From Clostridia bacterium (GTDB lineage: Bacteria > Bacillota > Clostridia > Oscillospirales > Acutalibacteraceae), in contig JAFQEL010000035.1 of the NCBI GenBank assembly GCA_017399065.1, positions 1-32,040 on the forward strand: DNA of 32,040 nucleotides, written 5' to 3'. The notes beneath the pieces are model-generated. The model saw only the letters and a list, made by a program, of their open reading frames with translations, was not told the DNA's origin and ran no database searches. Within the stretch, counting starts at the first letter, position 1. Each line of letters begins with the position of its first letter. The translations under genes were made by a program, and so were the position numbers. Of the stretch, positions 23,457 through 31,848 are shown in pieces.

Positions 23457-23873
23457 TTAAAACCACCTTAACCAAAAGAATCCCGTCCAAATATCAAACG
23501 CAATAGGAGCAATAATAAATAACGCACCGGATATTAAAGGAATTATTTCATTGCCTAATGTAAGCTTCTTATCATAGGCAAATTTATGCGGATTTTTCGG
23601 GTTTACAAACAGCGTGTATTTACAGCTTTTTGAAAACTCATTCATACGCTTCGTACTGATACCGAGGTCTGTCAGCCCATAGTATTCCTTACCGTCATAC
23701 ACGTAAAAAAACTTTGCCTTTGTTGTATGGTATCTGACATTCAATACTCTTACAGTATCAAGAAACCAGCCGTCTACAATTTCTGTACAACGCTTCATTT
23801 GAATAATTCTCACCAAAGCCATGGCGATAAAAACAGCGCCGCTGCCGAAAAAAAACAGGTATATAATCCACAT
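23457..23873 (-). CDS. Membrane protein with two helices and central soluble domain
   Basis: 138 residues with GGAGGG 5 nt before the ATG. Hydrophobic segments lie at about residues 1-22 and 105-135. The middle about 80 residues (KFFYVYDGKEYYGLTDLG, then FVNPKNPHKF) resemble the DUF3592 type of small membrane proteins, which have a beta-rich insert between two helices. Function unknown. It is downstream of the exported-protein genes on the same strand, separated by an 80-nt gap. Confidence 0.72.
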   Translation of the reverse strand: MWIIYLFFFGSGAVFIAMALVRIIQMKRCTEIVDGWFLDTVRVLNVRYHTTKAKFFYVYDGKEYYGLTDLGISTKRMNEFSKSCKYTLFVNPKNPHKFAYDKKLTLGNEIIPLISGALFIIAPIAFDIWTGFFWLRWF

Positions 23874-23952
23874 ATTATCCCTCCGTTCTGTTATTATTAT
23901 ATCATAAAATTTTTACATTTCAAGAATGGAACGGAATTCGAATCGCTGCTGT

Positions 23953-24918
23953 TTAATATTTCAAGCCAAAAGTATGGTCAAAGTATTCCGGACCCGTAAA
24001 TATTGCCATTACAAATCTGCCGATATTTCTGAAAGCATCGAGCATAAAACCGGGTCCACCAATCGTACCGAAACCAGGAGCAAAAAAGAAAGCAAACAAA
24101 CCGAAGAAAAACTCAAGCGGCGAAACAAGCAATACTTTTCCTGCCATACCCACACCTTCAAAATATGATGTTTTTTCGTCTTTTACTTCAAAAGAAAACT
24201 TTCTTATCATATCATTAAGCTGTATCTGTATGATATACTCGCCTGCTTCCTCAGGTGTAAATTCATCAGAATTAATCTCAACGGTTTTTCCGTTAACGGT
24301 ATATGTAACCACCGCTTTTTCACGCCAGGCATCTGCGTGATTACCTTCAATCGAAACGTTCACCTTTATAGGCTTACCTACCGTTGCATAGCAATAAGAT
24401 TCCATATTAGAAATATCCAAAAGATTTTCATAAAGCCAATATACTTCACCTTCACACTCAACATCAAAGCCGTCTTTATATCTGTCTTTAATTCTTGAAT
24501 TTGAAATTTCAACCTTTGCGCTTTTCTCACCATTAGCTCTTACAAAAGCCCCTTCGCCTACTTCAACAGCTAACACTGTCCAACAAAAGCTAACGTCAAC
24601 AAACAACTGCGGATATCTGACACCGTTGTATTCAAATATTTCCATATAAACTTTATCCTTGTCAACCACAGTTACATTAACCGTTTCGGAATTCTGTTCC
24701 CTTGAATAAACTGTAACCTTTGGTGTTTCTCCGATTTCGGTATACTCACTGTTAAAGGTAACAACAACCTTATCAAGGCGCAGATAATAATCGCATGTAA
24801 AGCTTTTTTCAAGCACTTCTTCTGAATTTTCCTCCGCCGCAAAGGCTACGCTTGCAGTAGTGAAAAGAAGCACCGCACAAAGGATTACGGACATAATTTT
24901 CCTCATTGTTTTTTTCAT
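23953..24918 (-). CDS. Exported protein, copy A of a paralogous family with hydrophobic C-terminus
   Basis: 321 residues with AAAGGAGGT close to the ATG. Residues 1-28 are a signal peptide (KIMSVILCAVLLFTTASVAFA) nearly identical to those of the neighbouring genes. Residues about 30-255 are beta-rich, with a bacterial Ig-like segment (YTVNGKTVEINSDEFTPEEAG). Residues about 262-312 are hydrophobic and contain FAPGFGTIGGPGF, perhaps a membrane hairpin or anchor. It is clearly a paralogue of the gene at 27164-28075, at roughly 35-40 percent by eye. It lies 31 nt after the swivel-domain fragment. Family unrecognised; no enzyme motif. Confidence 0.75.
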   Translation of the reverse strand: MKKTMRKIMSVILCAVLLFTTASVAFAAEENSEEVLEKSFTCDYYLRLDKVVVTFNSEYTEIGETPKVTVYSREQNSETVNVTVVDKDKVYMEIFEYNGVRYPQLFVDVSFCWTVLAVEVGEGAFVRANGEKSAKVEISNSRIKDRYKDGFDVECEGEVYWLYENLLDISNMESYCYATVGKPIKVNVSIEGNHADAWREKAVVTYTVNGKTVEINSDEFTPEEAGEYIIQIQLNDMIRKFSFEVKDEKTSYFEGVGMAGKVLLVSPLEFFFGLFAFFFAPGFGTIGGPGFMLDAFRNIGRFVMAIFTGPEYFDHTFGLKY

Positions 24919-24949
24919 ATTTTTTTACCTCCTTTTGTTTTATACGTAT

Positions 24950-25288
24950 TTACACTCTTTTTATGATTTTGACTACACCTGTTGCACCGTCAAGGCGGAC
25001 TATATCGCCGTTTTTGACGGTTGACATAAGCCCCTCTATGCCGACAACTGCAGGAATACCTAGCTCACGCGAGATAATGGCTGTATGCGAAAGAAGCGAG
25101 CCTTTTTCGCTGACTACACCCTTTGCCTCTGCAAGCAGAAATACCCAACCGGGGTCTGTCATTTTTGTGATAAGTATTTTATCTTTGACGCTTCTCACCT
25201 GCTTTACGTCGGTTACAACGCAGGCTTCAACCTCGACCACACCGTTTGAGCAAGGCACACCGACCATTTCATCCTTTGATGAATACAT
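24950..25288 (-). pseudogene. Stand-alone phosphohistidine swivel domain, partial duplicate of the gene at 28961-31318
   Basis: 112 residues that match the C-terminal 112 residues of the 785-residue protein at all but two positions (Val20 for Gly, Lys110 for Arg). The phosphohistidine loop GSLLSHTAIISRELGIP, with His68, is intact. At DNA level the two copies differ at about 25 of 340 positions by my count, nearly all silent. The homology starts at the base before the stop codon and ends a few bases before the ATG. The ATG follows the lipoprotein stop by 3 nt and has no ribosome site of its own, so it could be translated only by coupling. It may be a pseudogene remnant of a lost paralogue, or a small working swivel protein. 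Confidence 0.8.
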
Positions 25289-25291
25289 AGA

Positions 25292-25840
25292 TTACATTTC
25301 TATTATTAGTTCGGTCTCTAAAAAGTTGTTACCTTTTAAATACATTATCTCTATCTTATTATCAAAATTAACATAGTCAACAATAGGGTCTACCGTTTCA
25401 GACGCATCCTCAAGCTCTACTTCTTTTAAATACTCTCCTTTGTTAAAAATATCCTGTATTATAACACTATGCCTTCCATTATCATAATTTACAAATACAA
25501 CATTCTCTTCGTATTCACCTAAAACAGAATAATATGTGTCAGATACATTCCCACTGTTAACATCACAATAAATTGTCCAACGAGTAGAAATACCCGTACC
25601 TGTTTGAACTGAAATGCTCAATAAATCCTCATTTATAACATTCACCTTAGGTTTCCTTGATACATCCTTATCACTTATGAGAATATTATCATGCCTGTCT
25701 TTGATGACATAATCATAGGTAAAATTGCCGTTATCAGTAATTTCATATAATTGGTTTATATCATAATTGCCATCACAACCAGACAAAATCACAATAAGAA
25801 CATTTATTAAGCACAGGGTAATAATTAGTCTTTTTTTCAT
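25292..25840 (-). CDS. Hypothetical lipoprotein
   Basis: 182 residues with GGAGAGATAGG before the ATG. The signal peptide ends in lipobox LSGC (cysteine about 22). The mature part is a beta-rich domain with repeated Tyr/Asn/Asp content; I do not recognise the family. Upstream on the minus strand there is an 8-bp inverted repeat (ACAGTCAT, 25856-25881) that may form a hairpin in the leader. The gene ends 3 nt before the swivel-domain fragment. Function unknown. Confidence 0.75.
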   Translation of the reverse strand: MKKRLIITLCLINVLIVILSGCDGNYDINQLYEITDNGNFTYDYVIKDRHDNILISDKDVSRKPKVNVINEDLLSISVQTGTGISTRWTIYCDVNSGNVSDTYYSVLGEYEENVVFVNYDNGRHSVIIQDIFNKGEYLKEVELEDASETVDPIVDYVNFDNKIEIMYLKGNNFLETELIIEM

Positions 25841-25995
25841 TACCTATCTCTCCTGACAGTCATTCCTCAAGGTATGACTGTTTTTCCTGCCTTACCCCAC
25901 TTATTTTGATGAAATAAATAGAGTAAAGCTATATTCATCCCTATTCTACCTCAACTATATCATGAAAATATTTTTTCTTCAAGAAGGAACCGGCA

Positions 25996-26014
25996 GTTTC
26001 ATCGCTCGTTTTAT
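25996..26014. repeat. Orphan half of the pur-operon terminator
   Basis: GTTTCATCGCTCGTTTTA repeats bases 23436-23453, the right arm and start of the tail of the terminator after purH. The other arm is absent here, so no hairpin can form. Confidence 0.6.
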
Positions 26015-26032
26015 TATTCCACTTTATTGCTG

Positions 26033-27046
26033 TTATTTAAAAAGTTCACCTGCAAAAAACTCTTTTATAAGTTCCGGGATTGCCATTACAGGCACTTTGA
26101 CAAAAAGGAAAAACGCAAAATACAACTCATTAAACAATATTGTAAAGTATGTCTTTATCCTTGTTGAAAGAGACGGTACGTCAGCAATTAAAATCTCCTC
26201 AGAAGAAATAATAACGTTACCGTCACCGTCAACAACATCAGCTCTTAAAAAATGCTGACCCGATTTGGTAGTAGTTACCAAAAACTCTTTTACGTCATAT
26301 TCGCCAACTTTCATCTGAGCAACCTTTTTATCCTTGCCGTTAAGTACACGGTACCACAGTATTTTTTCTGCCCTTACATCAGGAGAATAATAATGTGCTA
26401 CGTAATCAAATCCTAACTCTTTATCTTCAACAAGCTCACAAAAAGCTTCGGGCTCTTCACCGTTATAATAAAGCTTTGAATACTTAGACTCAGGGAAAGC
26501 AGGAGACCTTTCGCCGGCATATTCGATTCTGCATTCCATACCGCTTCCGGTATCCTTAAGTCTGATATTACAATCTTTTTGTTTTACATTCTTCCAATCT
26601 TCTTTACTGCCTGCATAACAGTAAGCGAGGTGCTGTCCCGGAACTCTGGTCATTTCTATATTGTATAAACTTCCCTCAATAAACTGCAAGCTTTTAGGCA
26701 AATTGATTTTACAATACTCTGTCAGATAATCACTTACGAAAGCATAATATCCTATGCTTGTGACGCCTTCTTCAACTGTAATAATATATATGTCTTCAAA
26801 ATAATCGTTCCAAGGGGCTTTTTTATTATCTGACCACGCATAATACCAATCCATTTCACCCTCGCCGCTGACGACGAGCTCGCCGTCATCATAGAGAGTC
26901 CACGTGAGATTTTCACCCTGTGCACCGCAGTAGCCGCTGTCTACAACCGTTCTTGTTTCATCCGCCGCAAAGGCTACGCTTGCAGTAGTGAAAATCATCA
27001 CCGCACAAAGAATTACGGATAGAATTTTCTTTAAACTTTTGTTCAT
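26033..27046 (-). CDS. Exported protein with BspA-type N-terminal domain
   Basis: 337 residues from the ATG at 27046, which has AAGGAGGT upstream; a frame reaching 27112 passes through a palindrome and is unlikely. Residues 1-27 are the shared signal peptide (KILSVILCAVMIFTTASVAFA). Residues about 28-125 match the start of BspA-like surface proteins: SGYCGAQGENLTWTLYDDGE, then VEEGVTSIGYYAF. Further repeats are lost. Residues 130-280 are unrecognised and Ig-like, and the last 45 residues are hydrophobic and helical. Probably exported and kept at the membrane by its C-terminus. It belongs to the same exported-protein cluster as its neighbours. Confidence 0.78.
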   Translation of the reverse strand: MNKSLKKILSVILCAVMIFTTASVAFAADETRTVVDSGYCGAQGENLTWTLYDDGELVVSGEGEMDWYYAWSDNKKAPWNDYFEDIYIITVEEGVTSIGYYAFVSDYLTEYCKINLPKSLQFIEGSLYNIEMTRVPGQHLAYCYAGSKEDWKNVKQKDCNIRLKDTGSGMECRIEYAGERSPAFPESKYSKLYYNGEEPEAFCELVEDKELGFDYVAHYYSPDVRAEKILWYRVLNGKDKKVAQMKVGEYDVKEFLVTTTKSGQHFLRADVVDGDGNVIISSEEILIADVPSLSTRIKTYFTILFNELYFAFFLFVKVPVMAIPELIKEFFAGELFK

Positions 27047-27075
27047 TGTTTTACCTCCTTTTTTAGCCTTTGTAG

Positions 27076-27095
27076 GGAACGGTCTCGACCGTTCC
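27076..27095. repeat. Family-1 palindrome (GGAACGGTC)
   Basis: GGAACGGTC and GACCGTTCC flank a 2-nt centre, with GTAG before it. Three other copies lie at 28122-28142, 28824-28843 and 31519-31538. Confidence 0.8.
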
Positions 27096-27163
27096 GTTAA
27101 GCTATTGTACATTGATATAATAATAAAGCTTTAAATTTACAACGTAGAATTCACGTTTACGGT

Positions 27164-28075
27164 TTATTCAAGAACATAATCTTCGTAAGCAGGTCCGCCG
27201 AAAAGGGTTGTGAAAAAGCGAGGTATCATAGCAAAAGAAGCCATCAATGTCGTCGATCCTATCCAGGTTCCGAAACCCGGTATTAAAAGCAAACCAACAC
27301 CAAGCACGAGATATAACGGTGTAAGAAGCAACCATTCGGCTGCATCACCAAGGCTCTTAAAATAAGAGTCAGTTTCGCTCAGAACCTCAAACTCCAATGT
27401 CCTTGCGACAACATCGCCAAGCTTCAACTCAACAACGTATCTGCCGGGCTCCTGCGGTACAAATTCGTTGGAACTTATTTCGACAGTTTTTCCGTTTACG
27501 GTATACGCAGCCGTTATTCCGCTGAGCCACATATTGCCGTATTCGTCGCTTCCAACTATTTCTACAGGCTTTCCGACTGTTGCATATTGGCACATTTTAC
27601 CGGATATTAAACCTACGTTCTCTTCTACTTCAAATGCCTCAATTTCACACGAAACGCCAAAACCATAGGTTTTGTCTATTTTGTTATGCGGTATTTTAAC
27701 CTTATCGCTTATTTCACCCGATTCAGTAACAAAGGCACCTTCACCGATTTCAATATCCGTTATATCGTATATATCTATTTCTGTATTTATAAGCAGCTGA
27801 GGATATCTCTCACCCTCATACTCAAAAATTTCCAATACAAATTTATCTTCTGTTACAGCAAAAGCGTATGAACCGTTATAAATTTTCACCTCGGGTTTTT
27901 CGCCTATCTGAGAATACTTACTGTCAAACGTAACAACAATAAAATCCATTGAATAATAATAATGACATCTATAACTTTTTTCGAACTCCTCAGCCGCAAA
28001 GGCTACACTGGAAGTGGTGAAAAGAAGAACAGCACAAAGAACTACGGACATAATTTTCTTAAACTTTTTGTTCAT
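27164..28075 (-). CDS. Exported protein, copy B of the paralogous family
   Basis: 303 residues with AAAGGAGA ahead of the ATG. The signal peptide (KIMSVVLCAVLLFTTSSVAFA) is very close to that of the genes at 24918 and 27046. The mature part is beta-rich, with FEYEGERYPQL and YTVNGKTVEISSNEFVPQEPG matching copy A at 23953-24918. The last 60 residues hold a hydrophobic pair of segments around LIPGFGTWIG. No enzyme motif is seen. Likely membrane-associated after export, by its C-terminus. It is flanked by family-1 palindromes. Confidence 0.77.
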   Translation of the reverse strand: MNKKFKKIMSVVLCAVLLFTTSSVAFAAEEFEKSYRCHYYYSMDFIVVTFDSKYSQIGEKPEVKIYNGSYAFAVTEDKFVLEIFEYEGERYPQLLINTEIDIYDITDIEIGEGAFVTESGEISDKVKIPHNKIDKTYGFGVSCEIEAFEVEENVGLISGKMCQYATVGKPVEIVGSDEYGNMWLSGITAAYTVNGKTVEISSNEFVPQEPGRYVVELKLGDVVARTLEFEVLSETDSYFKSLGDAAEWLLLTPLYLVLGVGLLLIPGFGTWIGSTTLMASFAMIPRFFTTLFGGPAYEDYVLE

Positions 28076-28121
28076 TATTTTCTTCTCCTTTTGTTATAAA
28101 AATAATATCTCTTTGGGGGGC

Positions 28122-28142
28122 GGAACGGTCAAAGACCGTTCC
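28122..28142. repeat. Family-1 palindrome (GGAACGGTC)
   Basis: GGAACGGTC (28122-28130), AAA, GACCGTTCC (28134-28142), between two exported-protein genes. Confidence 0.8.
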
Positions 28143-28176
28143 CTACGTTATCCTTCTATACGAAGTGTATATATGG

Positions 28177-28773
28177 TTACCAACTGAATAACTGTGTAAA
28201 CCACTCTCTTATAATCGCCAGATCTGAAGCCAGTGACATCGACATAAGATAAGCAATAAGATTGAACATATAGTTATACATTTCGATCATATCGGGAATA
28301 GAATTAAAAAAAGCTAATACTTTATCCTTATAATAATCAAGCTTTTCGCCGAGTGTCATACCTTCAGTAGGATTGTCTTTTACAACAATATCGATATAGT
28401 CAAAAGCAAGTGTTTTACCTTCTAAATCAACGATTCTGAAACCAATTGTACAAGTACCCGGAGAAACAGCCTTAACTTTCGCAGTGAATATAACCGGATA
28501 ATCGTCCTGTATAAACTCAACATCGCAACAAGGGTCGTTTGCATAATACTCTATTTCAAAAGGCACTCCTAACTCCGGATAGTATTCAATTGTAACTTCG
28601 GTTGTTTCACCCGGGTCAAGCTTTGTTTTCTGACCAAACTTGGTATAAATCTTAACAGAGGGTCTTTCTATCTCGTCACTCGAATACTTAGCCTGTGCAC
28701 CGACAGAAAACATTGCAACCAACAAAGACATACAGAGAATCATCGAAAGAATTTTCATAATTTTTTTGTTCAT
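28177..28773 (-). CDS. Exported protein with Ig-like domain and hydrophobic C-terminus
   Basis: 198 residues with AAAGGAGG before the ATG. Residues 1-28 are a signal peptide of the same style as the neighbours (KKIMKILSMILCMSLLVAMF, ending GAQA). Residues about 35-132 look like a bacterial Ig-like domain (BIG2/cadherin type): PGETTEVTIEYYPELG, then SPGTCTIGFRIVD. The rest (140-198) is amphipathic to hydrophobic helix. It is not a close paralogue of copies A and B, but shares the layout: signal, beta domain, hydrophobic tail. Function unknown. Confidence 0.75.
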   Translation of the reverse strand: MNKKIMKILSMILCMSLLVAMFSVGAQAKYSSDEIERPSVKIYTKFGQKTKLDPGETTEVTIEYYPELGVPFEIEYYANDPCCDVEFIQDDYPVIFTAKVKAVSPGTCTIGFRIVDLEGKTLAFDYIDIVVKDNPTEGMTLGEKLDYYKDKVLAFFNSIPDMIEMYNYMFNLIAYLMSMSLASDLAIIREWFTQLFSW

Positions 28774-28823
28774 TGTTTTTTTCCTCCTTTATTTTTATAT
28801 AAATCCATTCCTTTTGTTTATTC

Positions 28824-28951
28824 GAAACGGTCAAGACCGTTCCGTTTTTGCTTTACTATCTCTCTTATTTTGTCGTTCGGTACGTCGTAAACGCCGTACC
28901 CTACGATGCCGTTCAATAAGTTCGCGTAGGGGCAACCCTGTGTGGTTGCCC
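28824..28951. repeat. Palindromic repeats between the exported protein and the phosphotransferase-like gene
   Basis: Three units: a family-1 copy (28824-28843, one mismatch); GGTACG/CGTACC (28879-28900); and GGGCAACC/GGTTGCCC (28930-28951), preceded by GTAG. No gene is present here. Confidence 0.7.
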
Positions 28952-28960
28952 GAATTAAAT

Positions 28961-31318
28961 TTACACTCTTCTTATAATTTTAACTACACCCGTTGCACCG
29001 TCAAGGCGGACGATATCGCCGTTTTTGACAGTTGACATAAGCCCCTCTATGCCGACGACTGCAGGTATACCGAGCTCACGCGAGATAATAGCCGTATGCG
29101 AAAGAAGCGAGCCTTTTTCGCTGACTACACCCTTTGCCTCTGCAAGCAGGAAAACCCAACCGGGGTCAGTCATTTTTGTGATAAGAATTTTATCCTTTAC
29201 GCTTCTCACCTGCTTGACGTCGGTTACAACACAGGCTTCGCCCTCAACCACACCGTTTGAGCAAGGTACGCCGACCATTTCATCCTTTGAGGAATACATA
29301 GAGGTCATATTGATACTGCGGTGGTTTTTATCAAAAGGCTTTGAAGCAAAGACAATACGTGAATAAGCAGGAAGAAGTGCAAACATCTCGTATTTTTCTT
29401 TTCTTCTTTGCACTGTTTCTTTCATATCATAGGGCTTTTCAGCAAGAGAATACAATTCATCAAGTGTGAGATAGAAAACGTCTCTCGTTTCGTTTATGTA
29501 TCCTGCTTTTGCATATATATCACCAAGCCTTAACACAGCCTCACGCACCATACCGAAGATACGGCTGCGGTTAAGACGCTGTATTTCTCTGTTACCTATA
29601 CCGAGCATACAGCGTTTACTCAGGAAGTTTGTAATCGGGTCACGCTTGAGCAGAGGCTTTTCATCGCCCTGACTTTCAAGCAAAGCGGCAAGCTTTTCTT
29701 TATCCTGCTCAAATTCGCTGATTTTGTCGTCAAACAGCTTAGATTTAGTACGGAAGGTCTCTGTCTCAAGCTTAAGCTCTTCAAGGCATCTGTCGCCATA
29801 TACGTCGATATACGCCTTCCTGCGTTTTATGTATTCCTCCTCGGTCATATTTGCACGCTCGAGTGCAATTCTTATCATCTCTTTTACAGGCTTCATACTC
29901 TCAATATTTGAGATACCGGAAATATAGCTGTTTGCAATCTCCTCGTGGTTCTCATACTTTGACTTGAGGTGACTTTTGAGCAGACCCGTAAAGATAAACG
30001 CGTATGTATCGTTGAGAAGTGTTATACCCCAACAAGAAAGAAGCTTATCCTGAATCTTATCAAACAGCTCGAGAATTTCTTTTGCCGTCATTTCCTCTTC
30101 AAAGCGTGAATAAACATAGTTTTTTATTTCAATAAAACGCTCGTTGAGCTTCTTCATATTCCTCGGTGTACAGAGCAGCTCCGCAACCGTATTAAAGTAA
30201 ACCGAAGCCTTTACAAACGGGTTGATTTTATTTGCACTGTCGTCGTATTCCTTATATTTAACGCCGACAAGCTCCTGCCAGACTGCAGTTATTTTCTTGC
30301 TGAAGGGCAGGAATTTCATAGCACCGTACCAGCTGTTGAGGTTATAGTAAATTCTGCCGTTAACTGTGCCGACAGTATTTTCAAGTATATCGTAGTGTTT
30401 CTTAAGCTCACGCTCATTGTGAAGCAGACGGCGGCCTGCATCCTTGAATACACCTGCAAAAACCATCTCAACAAATGAAACCGTAAGCGGTGAACTAAGA
30501 CCCGGATAGCTCTCAACAATATTGCTGTTGTCAAAAAGAAGCCGATTCTTGTCACTGAGTGTTGTTATCGGTCGTGCCTGGAGAATATACAGCTCTTCAT
30601 TCTCTATAGCATACTCAATATCCATATAGTCGCCGAATCGTTTGCAAATCAACTTTGCTGTATCAACAATACGGTGCACCATATAGTCGCTGAGCAAATC
30701 CTCTTTACCGTCATAATAGTAAATATCGTCGGTAAGCGAATAGTAATAAGAGGTTGTGTCTATTCTGTCGGATACAACGTTTTCGCCGAGTCCCCTGCCT
30801 GCTACTATTACACACTCATTGAGTATGCCCTGCGGATTAGCCGTAAAAACAATGCCCGAAACTTCGGAGTTGACCATGCGCTGTACGATGACATTCATCT
30901 CAAGGTTATTGATATCAAGACCTGCTTTGCTCATATAATCGAGCACGTTTTCATTATAGAGTGAGCAGACGCAGTCAACAATTCTGTCGGCAACTTCATT
31001 ACGGGGCACGTTGAGAAACGTATCAAACTGACCTGCAAAGCTGTTGTCGGACGAATCCTCAACGCAAGACGATGAACGGACAGAAAAAAGCTCACCCTCA
31101 AGCTTAAGGTCACGTATATCACAAATACTCTCCTTCACGGCAGCTTTGAGAAGAGCGCTTTTTTCGGCTGAGTTTTTGCCGGCAGACCACGCAAGAGTAT
31201 GCTTGATTTTACTTCGGTCAGGAACTAATTCATCAAACGAAAAAGTTTCAAACTGCGGCACCGGCAGACCTGCACCGCTCATTACTTTAAGATTTTCAAT
31301 CTTACTTCCAAGTCCCAT
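28961..31318 (-). CDS. PEP-synthase-like / rifampin-phosphotransferase-like protein
   Basis: 785 residues; GAGGGG precedes the ATG. Domain order: an N-terminal PEP/pyruvate-binding ATP-grasp (about 1-260), with SVRSSSCVEDSSDNSFAGQF at about 79-98, GIVFTANPQG at about 154 and DIEYAIENEELYILQARPIT near 240; a helical middle region (260-670) unlike the PEP barrel; and a swivelling phosphohistidine domain (673-785) with His741 in GSLLSHTAIISREL. The C-terminal TIM barrel of PEP synthase and PPDK is absent. The same order occurs in rifampin phosphotransferase Rph, where the active histidine also lies about 42 residues from the end. It probably transfers the beta-phosphate of ATP through His741 to a small molecule; the substrate is not known. 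A partial copy lies at 24950-25288. Confidence 0.85.
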   Translation of the reverse strand: MGLGSKIENLKVMSGAGLPVPQFETFSFDELVPDRSKIKHTLAWSAGKNSAEKSALLKAAVKESICDIRDLKLEGELFSVRSSSCVEDSSDNSFAGQFDTFLNVPRNEVADRIVDCVCSLYNENVLDYMSKAGLDINNLEMNVIVQRMVNSEVSGIVFTANPQGILNECVIVAGRGLGENVVSDRIDTTSYYYSLTDDIYYYDGKEDLLSDYMVHRIVDTAKLICKRFGDYMDIEYAIENEELYILQARPITTLSDKNRLLFDNSNIVESYPGLSSPLTVSFVEMVFAGVFKDAGRRLLHNERELKKHYDILENTVGTVNGRIYYNLNSWYGAMKFLPFSKKITAVWQELVGVKYKEYDDSANKINPFVKASVYFNTVAELLCTPRNMKKLNERFIEIKNYVYSRFEEEMTAKEILELFDKIQDKLLSCWGITLLNDTYAFIFTGLLKSHLKSKYENHEEIANSYISGISNIESMKPVKEMIRIALERANMTEEEYIKRRKAYIDVYGDRCLEELKLETETFRTKSKLFDDKISEFEQDKEKLAALLESQGDEKPLLKRDPITNFLSKRCMLGIGNREIQRLNRSRIFGMVREAVLRLGDIYAKAGYINETRDVFYLTLDELYSLAEKPYDMKETVQRRKEKYEMFALLPAYSRIVFASKPFDKNHRSINMTSMYSSKDEMVGVPCSNGVVEGEACVVTDVKQVRSVKDKILITKMTDPGWVFLLAEAKGVVSEKGSLLSHTAIISRELGIPAVVGIEGLMSTVKNGDIVRLDGATGVVKIIRRV

Positions 31319-31482
31319 TTTTTATCCCCTCTTTGTTACCTTTCTTTAACTTTTATACCAATACAGCCATATTATACCAATAAAATATCAATTATTCAAT
31401 AATTATATTCAATTTATTAAAACTTTGTTAATATTTTACAATTTTGTTCATACTTTTTCTATATGTAGAACGATATAAAAAA

Positions 31483-31509
31483 GTCATTCTGAACCAAGCG
31501 AAGAATGAC
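31483..31509. repeat. Short family-3 hairpin
   Basis: GTCATTCT (31483-31490) and AGAATGAC (31502-31509), with an 11-nt loop. Confidence 0.7.
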
Positions 31510-31518
31510 AATGTGTAC

Positions 31519-31538
31519 GGAACGGTCTTGACCATTCC
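31519..31538. repeat. Family-1 palindrome with one mismatch
   Basis: GGAACGGTC (31519-31527), TT, GACCATTCC (31530-31538). Confidence 0.75.
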
Positions 31539-31605
31539 CTAAGGTTACATATGACTTAACGGCAGGGCACCCTCTGTGATTGTTCCTGTTGAAGAATAAT
31601 TGTAG

Positions 31606-31627
31606 GGGTCGGCGTCCTCGACGACCC
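31606..31627. repeat. GTAGGGGTCG hairpin
   Basis: GGGTCG (31606-31611) pairs with CGACCC (31622-31627), preceded by GTAG. A related unit is at 31792-31813. Confidence 0.6.
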
Positions 31628-31663
31628 GGGCTCAAAAATATAAAGTTGATTGTTTGCTGTAGC

Positions 31664-31681
31664 GGCGATTCACGAATCGCC
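31664..31681. repeat. REP-like palindrome related to the one in the RAYT
   Basis: GGCGATTC, a 2-nt centre and GAATCGCC, like 5953-5972 inside the RAYT relic. This is the only other copy seen in the window. Confidence 0.75.
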
Positions 31682-31730
31682 CGCCGTAAAAGAGATATGC
31701 CGTTAAACAACCTCCTTTTCAAAGGCTGTG

Positions 31731-31760
31731 GCACGGCGTGAGCCGTGACGGAGGATTGCA
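31731..31760. repeat. GCACGGCG ... CGGAGGATTGC repeat
   Basis: Inverse of the unit at 11591-11620, with about two differences over 29 bases. Confidence 0.65.
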
Positions 31761-31791
31761 AAATCTACAACAATTTTTATCTGTGCCGTAG

Positions 31792-31813
31792 GGGTCGTTG
31801 CCCACAATGACCC
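31792..31813. repeat. GTAGGGGTCG hairpin, second copy
   Basis: GGGTCGTTG (31792-31800) pairs with CAATGACCC (31805-31813) with one G-U pair. Confidence 0.6.
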
Positions 31814-31848
31814 TTTATAAAACGTAAAATGCTTTTACAAAACATCCT

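Noticed and set aside
24906-25376. 156-codon open frame on the plus strand
   Set aside because: Antisense to the swivel fragment and lipoprotein; its similarity to the plus-strand frame at 29025-29366 only mirrors the duplication.
31459-31761. 100-codon open frame on the minus strand
   Set aside because: It runs through four or five palindromic repeats and lacks a ribosome site or known domain.
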